This document shows, in pieces, positions 34,383 through 43,022 of a DNA stretch of 64,000 nucleotides. Location: NCBI GenBank assembly GCA_965215705.1, contig CBDCEE010000002.1, forward strand, positions 186,001 through 250,000. The letters run 5' to 3'. A model generated the notes under the pieces. That model was given only the letters and a program-made list of their open reading frames with translations, was not told the origin of the DNA and did not search any database. Source of the DNA: JAAXPZ01 sp965215705 (lineage in GTDB: Bacteria; Campylobacterota; Campylobacteria; Campylobacterales; Sulfurovaceae). Numbering within the stretch: position 1 is the stretch's first letter; every line of letters starts with the position of its first letter. The translations under genes were made by a program, and so were the position numbers.

Positions 34383-35303
34383 TTATCTATGTTGATCGAG
34401 CCATACCATGATCCCTTTTTGGGCATGGAGGCGGTTTTCTGCTTCGGTGAAGATCACATCGGCATGTTTCTCAAAGGTCTCTTCACTTACTTCATAGCCT
34501 CTGTAAGCAGGGAGACAGTGGAGGAAGATCGCATCGGACTTGGCATGGCTCATGAGTGTTTCATCTACCATATAGCCTGCAAAATCCTTGAGGCGTTGTT
34601 CTTTTTCTTCCTCTTGACCCATCGAGACCCAAGTATCTGTGGTGACAACATCACATCCTTTGACTGCTTGGACAGGGTCATTGCTGAAGCTTAGTTTCGC
34701 ACCGCTCTGTTTGGCAAATACTTCTGCATCTGCAACGATCTTCGCATCGCACTCATACCCTTTTGGGGTAGCGATACGCAGTTCAAAGCCCAACTTGGAA
34801 GCAAGCATCAGCCAAGAGTGTGCCATGTTGTTTCCATCACCGATATAGGCAGCGACAGGGGCTACGTCTTTACCATACTCTACCATAGTGAGATAATCCG
34901 TCATGAGTTGTACAGGGTGATAGTCATCCGTCAATCCATTGATCACCGGGACTTGAGAAAACGTAGCAAACTCTTCGATCTTGGACTGTTCAAAGGTACG
35001 GATCATGACCATATCGACCATACGGGAGATCACTCTGGCAGTGTCTTTCATCGGTTCCCCACGTCCGAGTTGGATATCATTGGAGGAGAGAAAGAGCCCT
35101 ATACCACCCAGCTGATAGATGCCAGTTTCAAAGCTCACTCTGGTTCTGGTAGAGCTCTTTTCAAAGAGCATACCCAGTGTCTGGTTCTCTAGATAGGGTA
35201 CAAAATTTCGCTCTTTGATCTGCAGCTTTATTTTATGCGCTAGATCGATCATTTCGAGTAGCTCTGCTTTACTAAAGTCTTTGAGTGTTAAAAAATGCCT
35301 CAT
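34383..35303 (-). CDS. argF: ornithine carbamoyltransferase
   Basis: ArgF makes citrulline from ornithine and carbamoyl phosphate. The 306-residue protein has the carbamoyl phosphate site FEKSSTRTRVSFE, the DDYHPVQLMTD loop and the catalytic-cysteine segment FLHCLPAYRGYEVSEE. The conserved ornithine-loop (SMGQEEE) is present. ATG at 35303 begins MRHFLTLKDFS, the usual start. It leads the argF-hemN unit on the minus strand. Confidence 0.96.
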   Translation of the reverse strand: MRHFLTLKDFSKAELLEMIDLAHKIKLQIKERNFVPYLENQTLGMLFEKSSTRTRVSFETGIYQLGGIGLFLSSNDIQLGRGEPMKDTARVISRMVDMVMIRTFEQSKIEEFATFSQVPVINGLTDDYHPVQLMTDYLTMVEYGKDVAPVAAYIGDGNNMAHSWLMLASKLGFELRIATPKGYECDAKIVADAEVFAKQSGAKLSFSNDPVQAVKGCDVVTTDTWVSMGQEEEKEQRLKDFAGYMVDETLMSHAKSDAIFLHCLPAYRGYEVSEETFEKHADVIFTEAENRLHAQKGIMVWLDQHR

Positions 35304-35491
35304 GGTGACCTCCTATAGTTCCTCGATAGGGAGAAATAAAAGAGATTATTTTACCATAAAAGGAATAAGTTACTCAGTCAATTGTATAATTTGTTTGAAA
35401 TTTGTATTATAAAGGGACACACATGTACTGTACATAGATAGAAAATTTTACGAAAAATAGCATACCCAAAACTGTAGGTGCCACGATTGCT

Positions 35492-35773
35492 GTGCTTTCT
35501 CCAGAAGAGGAGAAAGACTTTATGGTCAGAAAGGTGACACTGAAAGAAGGTGGTAGCATGCCCAACCATACCAATATCATACAGCATCAACAATTTGTAC
35601 TCAGTGGGGAAGCAAAAGTAGGTATTGGAGCGGAAGTGTATCATGCCAAAGCAGGGGACTTTCTCTATATCCCTGCAGGCATACCGCACTACTATGAGGC
35701 GTGTTATGGGAGTGGGTATGCGTTTCTCTGTATGATCACGACAGAAGCTGATGAGATTGTGTTGGTAGACTGA
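35492..35773 (+). CDS. cupin-domain protein, start uncertain
   Basis: The 93-residue frame is a single small cupin with metal-site-like residues: GSMPNHTNIIQHQQFVLSGE for the first motif and GDFLYIPAGIPHYY for the second. Function is unknown. GTG at 35492 has no good ribosome site. Upstream, in the same frame, ATG at 35423 follows AAAGGG at good spacing, but TAG at 35435-35437 stops it after four codons. The codons after that TAG stay open to 35492. A nonsense mutation in an originally longer gene is therefore possible. xth starts within the stop codon. Confidence 0.7.
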   Translation: MLSPEEEKDFMVRKVTLKEGGSMPNHTNIIQHQQFVLSGEAKVGIGAEVYHAKAGDFLYIPAGIPHYYEACYGSGYAFLCMITTEADEIVLVD

Positions 35774-36546
35774 TGGGCAGAAAACTTACTTTTGTCTCCT
35801 GGAATGTCAATGGCATCAGAGCTGTAGAGAAAAAAGAGGCGCTTCGTTGGATCGATGAGGAGGTGGTAGATTTTCTCGGACTTCAGGAGATCAAGGCAGA
35901 AGCAGATCAGATCCCAGAGACGATCTTTGATCGTGGGTATAAGTTCCAAAGTATAAACTCCTCCTCCAAAAAAGGACAATCAGGGGTCGCACTCTATACG
36001 GATATCAAGGGAGAGGCAGATGGCTGCCCTCATGTGGACATCCTGGATGAGGGGCGTATCAATGCCTACTATTTTGACAACATCGCTTATTTTAATGTCT
36101 ATTTCCCCAATGGTCAGCGTAATGAGGAGCGATTGGTATACAAGTTGGCGTTTTATGAGCGTTTTTTAGAACATATCAACAGTCTCAGAGCAGAAGGAAA
36201 GTCCATCATCGTCTGTGGTGATGTCAATACCGCACACACAGAGATAGACCTTGCCCGTCCCAAAGCCAATGAGGGTACTTCAGGTTTCTTGCCTATCGAG
36301 CGGGCATGGATGGATAAGTTAGTAGAGAATGGCTATGTCGATACCTTTCGTCATGTACATGGAGAGGCAACCGATCGTTATAGCTGGTGGAGCTACCGTG
36401 CGGGGGCTAGGGATCGTAATGTGGGCTGGAGGATCGATTATTTCTTTGTCTCTGAGGATTTAAGGGGCAATATTGTCGAGGCAGATATCCTCGATCATAT
36501 CATGGGCAGTGACCACTGCCCTGTGAAGCTGGTGATAGAGCTTTAG
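35773..36546 (+). CDS. xth: exodeoxyribonuclease III / AP endonuclease
   Basis: The 257-residue protein repairs abasic sites and removes 3' blocks. Family motifs are FVSWNVNGIRA, LQEIKAEADQIP with the metal-ligand glutamate, CGDVNTAHTEIDLARP, WWSYRAG and MGSDHCPVKL with the catalytic histidine. Its ATG overlaps the cupin TGA. The stop overlaps the convergent DUF1456 gene by 4 bases. Confidence 0.95.
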   Translation: MGRKLTFVSWNVNGIRAVEKKEALRWIDEEVVDFLGLQEIKAEADQIPETIFDRGYKFQSINSSSKKGQSGVALYTDIKGEADGCPHVDILDEGRINAYYFDNIAYFNVYFPNGQRNEERLVYKLAFYERFLEHINSLRAEGKSIIVCGDVNTAHTEIDLARPKANEGTSGFLPIERAWMDKLVENGYVDTFRHVHGEATDRYSWWSYRAGARDRNVGWRIDYFFVSEDLRGNIVEADILDHIMGSDHCPVKLVIEL

Positions 36547-37016
36547 TCTCCAGTACCGTCATAATAATACTCATCCAGACCTTCTAGGAATGCCATCAAC
36601 AGTGCATCTGAGCAGGCTCGGAAGTTTTTGTGATCCTCTTTGCGAAAGAGAGATTTGAGCTCCTGTTTGCTGAGCTCTGCTTCTCCCAGAGAGAAGATGA
36701 TCTCTGTTTCAGGTTCTTTGAGCTCTAGAGCGATACGAAGCTTTTTGAGGATGAGGTTGTTAGTGAGGGGGATGACTACATCCTCTTTTGTCTTTTTGGG
36801 TGAGGGGCCTCGTTTGAAGAGGATGAGCCCATCCAGAAAAGCACCTAACTCTTCAAAGCTGCAGAGCTTGAAGTCTCTGTCTTCCTCTGCGTGCAAGAGA
36901 GAGGCAAGTCTTTCCTCTGTCATTGGGTGTTTGGTGAGTTGATAGATGTTTAGTATCTCTTCTGTAGTGAGTTTGAGTGGGGTGATGATGGAGGTGAGGA
37001 TTTTGTTGGTTTGCAA
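36543..37016 (-). CDS. DUF1456 (YehS-like) protein
   Basis: The 157-residue protein consists of two similar halves. Each contains an L-x-L-K/KKLRIAL region and a later R-x-(D/H)-F(K/R)-x-C pattern (EDRDFKLCSFEELGAFLDGL and EDHKNFRACSDALLMAFLEGL). This two-repeat arrangement is that of YehS/DUF1456, a cytoplasmic family of unknown function. The start is TTG at 37016 preceded by AAGGA at normal spacing. Confidence 0.83.
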   Translation of the reverse strand: MQTNKILTSIITPLKLTTEEILNIYQLTKHPMTEERLASLLHAEEDRDFKLCSFEELGAFLDGLILFKRGPSPKKTKEDVVIPLTNNLILKKLRIALELKEPETEIIFSLGEAELSKQELKSLFRKEDHKNFRACSDALLMAFLEGLDEYYYDGTGD

Positions 37017-37207
37017 TGGGATTCCTTTTTAGAGTGCTATTCTATCTAAAAACTGTTTTTCTTTTCTTTGTTGCTTCCTTGTTCATTTTTTTTCTTTTTT
37101 GCTGTGGATCAAAAAATAAAAGAAACAAACCAAAAAAAAGAAAAAAATCCAAAGGGCTGACGCTCATCAAAAAGCTTGCTGATGAAGGCAAAGTAAAAGT
37201 AGTTTAG
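37016..37207 (+). CDS. doubtful small ORF with hydrophobic then lysine-rich half
   Basis: A 63-residue frame begins exactly where the divergent DUF1456 gene starts. Its first half is hydrophobic and very T-rich (LFYLKTVFLFFVASLFIFF) and its second half is lysine-rich from A-runs, so it may be a product of base composition. It has no convincing ribosome site and would overlap the ribosome site of the opposite gene. The last 20 residues look more protein-like. I list it only as a possibility. Confidence 0.2.
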   Translation: MGFLFRVLFYLKTVFLFFVASLFIFFLFCCGSKNKRNKPKKRKKSKGLTLIKKLADEGKVKVV

Positions 37208-37241
37208 AAAGAGCCATTTTATTCGATAAAAGGTTGACAAT

Positions 37242-37279
37242 AGTTGTAAAGTATGTCATTAGTTGTAAAGTATGTCATT
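37242..37279. repeat. 19-bp tandem duplication
   Basis: AGTTGTAAAGTATGTCATT occurs twice head-to-tail at 37242-37260 and 37261-37279, in the gap before the dinB 3' end. Confidence 0.85.
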
Positions 37280-37281
37280 CT

Positions 37282-37319
37282 CCAATTACCAATTACCAAT
37301 TACCAATTACCAATTACCA
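37282..37319. repeat. CAATTAC heptamer array
   Basis: About five consecutive copies of the 7-base unit CAATTAC fill the gap just before the dinB stop. The unit resembles the AATTAGG-type repeats seen between ribA and hemB. Confidence 0.85.
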
Positions 37320-37323
37320 TCTG

Positions 37324-38592
37324 CTACAGTTCATTTGCAGTACGTATCACATCCAACCCAAACTTTTGTCGTACTTCATGGATCTTTTCTGTGAGGGCAC
37401 GCTCTTTGAGGTCTTGGTCGTGTTCCAGTAGAGAGAGGGTGCGGGGGTGTTGGGTGGTGAAGTCGGAGACGTTGAGGGTGAGCTTGATGGTGGAAAGATC
37501 AGTGCGGACGATCTGGTCAAATATCTCTGTCAGCGTCTCTTTGTAAAGCTGTTCGGTAAATAGGCGTTCGACTCTGCGACTCTGTTTGACTTTAGTGCCG
37601 TAGGGGTAGTTTATCTTGAGATAATAGAGGGTGGGGGTGACTTCTAGCTGCATGACGATATAGCAGATATGGCGTGCCATGATCATGATACGTCGGTGTA
37701 TCTCCTCTGGCTCATCGATAGGATCAAAGGTACGACTGATACCGATGGATTTGCGCCTCTCTTTGGTGTTTATCCCCTCGGTACTGCTGCCAAGAATGCG
37801 GTGGTAGAGTTGGGTACCTGACTTCCCCCAGCCTTCAAATAGTTTACGGTGTGCAGCGATCTCCCCGAGGGTTTTGATACCTTTGGCGTAGAGCTTTTCC
37901 TGGAGCTTCCGACCGATCCCCGGGAACTTGGAGATGGGGATATCCTGGATATAGGTTTGGGTGTCAGTAACCAGAAATACACCATAGGGTTTGGCAGACT
38001 CTGTAGCGAGCTTGGCGATCCATTTGGAGGGGGCGAGCCCTATGGAGACGGGGATATCAAACTGCTTCAACAGATCGGCTTGTAGTTGTTTGGCAAACGC
38101 TACGGCATCCTTGTTCTTGACCCAGCCACTCAAGTCTCCAAAAAACTCATCTATACTAAACTGCTCTACAGCAGGGATCTTGGCTGTGACAAAGGCATGG
38201 ATCTGGTGAGAGAGTTTATGATAAAGGAGATAATGAGAGGGTACCACGATCATCTGTGGACAGAGCTGGAGTGCCTGAGCGATGGGCATAGCAGTCTTGA
38301 CCCCATAGGCTCTGGCTTCATAGCTGGAGGTGGTGATGATGCCACGGATCTTCTCTCTGCCATCGATGATATCGACAAACTTCTCTTTGAAATTCTTCTC
38401 ATAATCACTGTAAAACACTGGTGCCACAAAGGCTCCGCTGTTGTCATCCATGAGTCTGATATGGGTACGCTTACGGCTAAATATCTCTAGGTTGCTCCGT
38501 CCCCCTACAGCAACAGGCTTCCCCTTGAGAGAAGGGTTAACAGAGCGTTCGGCAGAGACAAAAAAGCTATCGATATCGATATGGATGAACAT
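37324..38592 (-). CDS. dinB: DNA polymerase IV-type Y-family polymerase
   Basis: The 422-residue protein is a translesion polymerase. It has the catalytic motifs FIHIDIDSFFVSAER at the N-terminus, YEARAYGVKTAMPIAQAL, and FSIDEFFGDLSG with the second acidic pair. A helix-hairpin-helix follows (FPGIGRKLQEKLYAKGIKTL), then a little-finger domain. The C-terminus has no clear beta-clamp motif that I can point to. The length is a little above E. coli DinB. Confidence 0.9.
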   Translation of the reverse strand: MFIHIDIDSFFVSAERSVNPSLKGKPVAVGGRSNLEIFSRKRTHIRLMDDNSGAFVAPVFYSDYEKNFKEKFVDIIDGREKIRGIITTSSYEARAYGVKTAMPIAQALQLCPQMIVVPSHYLLYHKLSHQIHAFVTAKIPAVEQFSIDEFFGDLSGWVKNKDAVAFAKQLQADLLKQFDIPVSIGLAPSKWIAKLATESAKPYGVFLVTDTQTYIQDIPISKFPGIGRKLQEKLYAKGIKTLGEIAAHRKLFEGWGKSGTQLYHRILGSSTEGINTKERRKSIGISRTFDPIDEPEEIHRRIMIMARHICYIVMQLEVTPTLYYLKINYPYGTKVKQSRRVERLFTEQLYKETLTEIFDQIVRTDLSTIKLTLNVSDFTTQHPRTLSLLEHDQDLKERALTEKIHEVRQKFGLDVIRTANEL

Positions 38593-38680
38593 AGCTCTCC
38601 TCTCTGTTTTTTGTTAGCATAGCATAAAATGTCTCTGGATAGGAGAAGTATTTCAAATTGTCATAGAATTGGTATTTTTT

Positions 38681-38703
38681 GTAGGTGCGACCATGCCGCA
38701 CGT
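38681..38703 (+). repeat. REP-like palindrome, GTAG-GTGCGACC family, copy 1
   Basis: GTAG is followed by GTGCGAC, a CAT loop and GCCGCAC (one mismatch in the stem). Two further copies lie beyond the lipoprotein gene at 41605 and 41720. Confidence 0.75.
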
Positions 38704-38837
38704 TCTTCATGATATCAAGGGTACCTCTAATTAGTGGTAGAATGACCAGCAGAGATGCCCTATATCCACATCGCGTGATACTGTTACGGTTACACCCACA
38801 CAATCTCCCATTTTTAGTAGTATACCCCAGATTAAGT

Positions 38838-38852
38838 GGGGGGGGGTACAAT
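38838..38852 (+). promoter_or_regulatory. G9 tract joined to a -10-like box upstream of the surface lipoprotein
   Basis: Nine consecutive G (38838-38846) run straight into TACAAT (38847-38852), a plausible -10. AGGAG at 38869-38873 and ATG at 38880 follow. Poly-G tracts in this position act as slipped-strand phase-variation switches in Campylobacterota. Confidence 0.6.
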
Positions 38853-39437
38853 ATGGATATTTAAATACAGGAGTGTAGAATGTCTAGGATATTACAGTGG
38901 ATAGTGACAGGTGTAGCAGTGGTGGTGTTGACTGCTTGTGGTGGTGGCGGAGGTGGAGAGCTCTCTGCGATACAAAAAATCGCAACCTATGCCCAAGATG
39001 GTGGTACAGCCCCAACTGTACAGATGTACGCTGATGCAGGTGTCACTGGTGTGACAGAAGCCAATCTCGATGAGATTAATGCTGTAGTCGCAGGACTGAC
39101 CTATGCAGATGTAGATACCCCAGAAGAAGTACAAGACTATGTGAATCAGTTAGGATTGGATATCACCAAACCGATCTTTACCTTGGGAGCCACTGCCACA
39201 GCCAGTGTAGCAGAGAACCAAACCTCTGCCATCAAGCTCCAAGCCACAGATACAAGCACCGTGACCTATAGTATCTCAGGTGCAGATGTAGCCAGCTTCA
39301 CTGTAGATGCCAGTTCAGGCGTAGTGACATTCACTACAGCCCCTGACTATGAGACTAAAACTAACTATAGCTTTATAGCGACTGCTACAGATACAGCGAA
39401 TAACAGTGCTACCCAAACTGTGACGATTACTATCACA

Positions 39438-40593
39438 CCCGAATTTAAATCCAAAGTGCAATTTTTAAAAGACAATTTGAAAAAAGAGTTTTTGAGAGTT
39501 GTTTCTTTTGGATTTGAAGAGGTTAGATGCTAAAATAACTTCCAAATCTGACCAAAGATAAAGGAAGTGATATGTCATATACGCATCTAACCCTAGGAGA
39601 AAGATACCATATTCAAGCTTATATAAGCAGAGGATATAGCAATAAAGAGATAGCCAAACAGCTAGGAGTGCATCCCTCGACCATCAGCCGAGAGATACGA
39701 AGAAACAAAGGGGATATTGCTGGAACCTATTTTGGATATGGAGCCCATGATAAATATAAAAAGAGGCAACAAGACCATGCCAGAAAAGCCAATCTAAAAC
39801 TCACAGATTCTACTATAAAGCTTATCAAAAAGTATCTCAAAAAAGAGTACTCACCCGAACAGATCTCCGCCACACTGTCTATCAAACACTCCATAACCAT
39901 ATCCCATGTCACCATCTACACATTCATCCATGAAGATAGGCTGCATAATGGTACACTCCATACAAAGCTCAGACACAAAGGAAAACGAAGAGCCAAGTAT
40001 GGTAAAGGACGAAAGAACCGTATCCCTAATAGAGTCTCTATTGAACAAAGACCTACTATCGTAGATGATAAAATAAGAGTAGGAGACTTTGAAGCAGATA
40101 CCATCATTGGCAAAGGCAGACAAGGAGCAATCGTTACTATAGTAGAGCGAAAGTCCATGTATGTAAAACTCTCACTGCCTGTAAGAAAGAAAGCCCTTAT
40201 CGTAGCCAATGAGATGATACGACTACTGGGAAGATACAAGAAACATGTGCACACCATTACCACAGATAACGGTTTGGAGTTCGCCAAACATCAAACCATT
40301 GCAAAAAAACTTAAATGTGATTACTATTTCTGTCATCCTTATAGCTCTTGGGAGAGAGGACTCAATGAGAATATCAATGGACTCATCCGTCAATATATCC
40401 CAAAAGGCAGTAGCTTTGAACATCTCACGGCTAAAGATATTAAAAGGATTGAGAACAGACTTAACCATAGACCTAGAAAATCTCTAGGATGGAGAACACC
40501 TTATGAGGTATTTCATGAAAATTTAAAGGCTTCATAGGAAAATTTGGATAGAATTTTTTAGAGGTGAAATTGCACTTTGGATTTAAATTCAGG
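39438..40593 (+). mobile_element. IS30-family insertion sequence
   Basis: The 1156-bp element has 27-bp inverted ends with one mismatch. The inner 24 bases, starting GAATTTAAATCC, are identical at 39441-39464 and 40567-40590 (inverted). ACA at 39435-39437 and 40594-40596 is the 3-bp target repeat, and excision with one copy restores the host frame. Confidence 0.88.
39572..40537 (+). CDS. IS30-family transposase
   Basis: The 321-residue protein begins with the IS30 helix-turn-helix region (HLTLGERYHIQAYISRGY, IAKQLGVHPSTISREIRRN). It continues with an integrase core: FEADTIIGKGRQGA with the first Asp, ITTDNGLEFAKH with the second, and WERGLNENINGLIRQYIPKG with the Glu. All three catalytic residues are present and the frame is complete, so the element may be active. 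Confidence 0.95.
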   Translation: MSYTHLTLGERYHIQAYISRGYSNKEIAKQLGVHPSTISREIRRNKGDIAGTYFGYGAHDKYKKRQQDHARKANLKLTDSTIKLIKKYLKKEYSPEQISATLSIKHSITISHVTIYTFIHEDRLHNGTLHTKLRHKGKRRAKYGKGRKNRIPNRVSIEQRPTIVDDKIRVGDFEADTIIGKGRQGAIVTIVERKSMYVKLSLPVRKKALIVANEMIRLLGRYKKHVHTITTDNGLEFAKHQTIAKKLKCDYYFCHPYSSWERGLNENINGLIRQYIPKGSSFEHLTAKDIKRIENRLNHRPRKSLGWRTPYEVFHENLKAS

Positions 40594-41604
40594 ACAGATA
40601 TTGATGAGATTACTCCAGTGTTTACCTCGGGAGCCACTGCCACAGCCAGCGTAGCAGAAAACCAAACCTCTGCGATTACACTGGTAGCCACAGATGCAAG
40701 CACAGTGACCTACAGTATCTCAGGTGGAGACAGTGCTTCATTTGCAGTAGATGCTAACTCAGGAGTAGTGACATTCACTACAACTCCTGACTACGAGAGC
40801 AAAACTAGCTATAGCTTCATAGCGACTGCTACAGATACAGCGAATAATAGTGCTACCCAAACTGTGAGGGTTGCAATCACCAACCTAGATGATGCTTGTG
40901 CGGGAGGTCATGAGATTTGGCATTTGGATGTGGTATATTGTGCTGTTGTCTCTCCCTATACCAATGAGGTCTGGCTAGACCGTAATCTAGGCGCCAGTCA
41001 AGTCTGTACCGACTACAATGACACTGCCTGTTATGGTGACTACTACCAGTGGGGTAGAGATGCAGATGGTCATGAGAAAAATACAAGTGTCTCTAGAGAT
41101 GCTTCAGATGCTATTCTGACCACCGATGTAGATGATGTAGGACATGGAGAGTTTATAGAGTCTAACAGTACCTATGATCGTGACTGGACAAGAACAGATA
41201 ACAATGGTAGCCTGCGGTCTGCCAACTGGAGCAAAACAGATGGTAAGTCTGTCTGCCCTGTAGGCTATAGGGTCGCCACTCTCGATGAGCTCAAGGCAGA
41301 GCTATTTGATGCAGGCTCTGCTGAGATACAAAAAGACAGTGGAGAGAAAGCAGGAAACAGTGATGATAGACGGGTCAATGCAGTCAATAGCTTCCTCAAG
41401 CTGCCGTCAGCTGGTGAACGCAATCTCTTTGGCGGCATTCTGGAATCTCGGGGGTCGTTGGGTTTTGTGCGGGCTAGCTCAGTAGATGGTTCTTACTCGC
41501 AGGGTGTCGGCTTCGGTGCTGCTGGCGCATACTGGTACGGCGGTAATCATGCCAACGGCTTGTCGGTGCGTTGCCTGAGGGATTAGGACATAATCCTTGC
41601 CCTC

Positions 41605-41626
41605 GTAGGTGCGACCGTGTCGCACG
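41605..41626 (+). repeat. REP-like palindrome, GTAG-GTGCGACC family, copy 2
   Basis: GTAG is followed by GTGCGAC, a CGT loop and GTCGCAC, a perfect 7-bp stem. It lies just after the lipoprotein stop. Confidence 0.8.
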
Positions 41627-41719
41627 CTCCTCTTGGTAATACATTGCGTGGGTATCTGTTTTGTCTGTGGTATTTGTATGGCGGTGTAACTGACAGGGAT
41701 GTCATTATTATGCCCATGA

Positions 41720-41743
41720 TCGTGTGACATGGTCACACCTACG
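41720..41743 (-). repeat. REP-like palindrome, GTAG-GTGYGACC family, copy 3 (inverted)
   Basis: On the minus strand GTAG is followed by GTGTGAC, a CAT loop and GTCACAC, a perfect stem. It faces copy 2 at a distance of about 95 bases, so the two form an inverted REP pair (REPIN-like). Confidence 0.8.
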
Positions 41744-41842
41744 GGATATTTCTCGGCAAACAGAATGGTGACCCATGCCATTTCTTTTCATCCACACTTT
41801 ATGCTATAATATACCCACAATTCGTAGCACAAAAGGAATATC

Positions 41843-42181
41843 ATGCAAACTGTAGCTATCAGAGAGCTCAAAAATAGCCCCTCCAATATGACCAAATACC
41901 TAGAAAATAATGAATCGGTTTTTATCACCAAACACAGCAGACCTATCGGTATCACGCTCCCTCTCAATGATGATGCACTCTCTATAGGAATCAAAAATCT
42001 GGTAGCACTAGAACAGTATAGAGATGGGCTTGTCTCTCTAGGCAAGATGGCTTCACTGCTGGAGATATCCAAAGCAGAGGCGATGAGTCTCGTAGATCGG
42101 TTAGGGATCGATTGGTTGGAGGTGGATGCACAGGAGCTAGATGCTCAAGTAGGTGTGGCTCGGAAGGTCGCAGGCAGATGA
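41843..42181 (+). CDS. Phd/UPF0175-type antitoxin
   Basis: The 112-residue protein begins MQTVAIRELKNSPSNMTKYL, followed by FITKHSRPIGITLPL. This is the Phd/YefM-like opening seen in prevent-host-death antitoxins. Its second half (YRDGLVSLGKMASLLEISKAEAMSLVDRLGI) is a UPF0175-style helix-turn-helix. It should bind DNA and neutralise the PIN protein encoded next, whose ATG overlaps this stop. It has a strong AAAGGA ribosome site. Confidence 0.82.
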   Translation: MQTVAIRELKNSPSNMTKYLENNESVFITKHSRPIGITLPLNDDALSIGIKNLVALEQYRDGLVSLGKMASLLEISKAEAMSLVDRLGIDWLEVDAQELDAQVGVARKVAGR

Positions 42182-42648
42182 TCGTATCGGATGCGACCAT
42201 ACTCATCACACTCATCAATATCGATGTGTTTGAGGTGCTCAGACTTTTTACCACGCAACTCATCATCCCTCCTGAAGTCTACCAAGAGGTAACCCAAAAA
42301 CCCAGTGCCAAAAGCTGCATCAACCATGAGATAAATGAGGGATTCATCTGTGTGGAGGCATATGAGGATAACACTATTTTTAGAGAACTTAGCTATATCC
42401 TTGATGCGGGAGAGTCTGCCTCTATGACATTGGCACTTGAGAGAGGTCTGCCACTTATCGTTGATGAGAAAAAGGGGCGAAGTATTGCTAGAGGGCAAGG
42501 TATAGAGATTATTGGCTTGGTGGGGATCTTACGTTTTTTGTATATAGAGGAGTGTTTGAGTAGAGAGGAACTGATGGATATCATAGAGAAGCTCAATCAC
42601 TCAGATTTTAGGATTAGCACGGCACTGCTAGATATGATTTTGGCTTGA
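42178..42648 (+). CDS. PIN-domain toxin (DUF3368-like)
   Basis: The 156-residue protein starts MIVSDATILITLINIDVF with the first acidic residue of the PIN nuclease site. It continues with IIPPEVYQEV, LDAGESASMTLALERG (Glu) and LIVDEKKGRSIARGQGI (Asp), then IGLVGILRFL. This pattern matches DUF3368 PIN proteins, usually paired with UPF0175 antitoxins. It presumably cleaves RNA when free. The ATGA overlap with the antitoxin gene shows coupled translation. Confidence 0.86.
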   Translation: MIVSDATILITLINIDVFEVLRLFTTQLIIPPEVYQEVTQKPSAKSCINHEINEGFICVEAYEDNTIFRELSYILDAGESASMTLALERGLPLIVDEKKGRSIARGQGIEIIGLVGILRFLYIEECLSREELMDIIEKLNHSDFRISTALLDMILA

Positions 42649-42674
42649 CCTTTCTTTTATTTATCAAGAATCAG

Positions 42675-42680
42675 TATAAT
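42675..42680 (+). promoter_or_regulatory. -10 box of the clpS-clpA-aat unit
   Basis: TATAAT lies 31 bases before the clpS ATG at 42712, with AGGA between. Confidence 0.6.
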
Positions 42681-42711
42681 ATATCATAAACAGTTTAGGA
42701 TTGAATAAGAT

Positions 42712-43011
42712 ATGCCAAAGATCAAAGAAGAAGTAGACTATGAACTGGTGTTGGATGAGCCACCCATGTATAAAGTACTGTTGCACAATGATGACTATAG
42801 TACGATGGACTTCGTGGTCATGGTGCTGAAAAAAGTATTTCATAAAAACCAAGAGCAGTCAGAACAGATCATGCTTGATGTACACAAAAAAGGTAAAGGT
42901 ATCTGTGGGGTCTATACTTTTGAGATCGCACAGACCAAAGTCGAGCAGGTCAAGACACTTGCCAAACAGAATCAGTTTCCACTCTTGGCAACCTATGAAG
43001 AAGATATATAA
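42712..43011 (+). CDS. clpS: ATP-dependent Clp protease adaptor ClpS
   Basis: ClpS binds proteins with destabilising N-terminal residues and delivers them to ClpAP. The 99-residue protein has YKVLLHNDDYSTMDFVVMVL with the conserved N-terminal-residue pocket (Asn-Asp-Asp and Met), then VHKKGKGICGVYTFEIA. clpA starts 11 bases downstream and aat follows. The three genes together cover substrate tagging, recognition and unfolding in the Leu/N-degron pathway. Confidence 0.94.
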   Translation: MPKIKEEVDYELVLDEPPMYKVLLHNDDYSTMDFVVMVLKKVFHKNQEQSEQIMLDVHKKGKGICGVYTFEIAQTKVEQVKTLAKQNQFPLLATYEEDI

Positions 43012-43022
43012 AGGATAGCGAG

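Larger units (their letters stand above)
38880..41586 (+). pseudogene. surface lipoprotein with cadherin-like repeats and FISUMP domain, split by IS30
   Basis: Two frames on either side of an IS30-family element form one 515-residue protein when 1156 bases of IS and one 3-base repeat (ACA) are removed. The protein has a signal peptide with lipobox VVLTAC followed by a glycine run. Two near-identical cadherin-like repeats come next (SVAENQTSAI, TYSISG, SGVVTFTT, PDY, YSFIATATDTANNSATQTV). The C-terminal domain carries VWLDRNLGAS, YYQWGRDADG, VCPVGYRVATLDEL and SVRCLRD, the pattern of Fibrobacter-paralogous (FISUMP) domains. It is probably an outer-membrane or surface protein. The IS falls between the two repeats, leaving a 217-residue truncated product. 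Confidence 0.85.

Noticed and set aside
35304..35422. tRNA genes in intergenic gaps
   Set aside because: I looked through the gaps for T-arm-like GGTTCRA motifs and paired acceptor ends and found only the tmRNA.
38567..38851. Minus-strand frame with VRHGRTY, similar to one at 41479-41781
   Set aside because: The shared peptide is just the translated REP-like palindrome; neither frame has a ribosome site.
39441..40590. IS30 element boundaries at the 24-bp perfect repeats
   Set aside because: No target repeat flanks these ends. Extending by three bases on each side gives an ACA repeat and restores the host frame.
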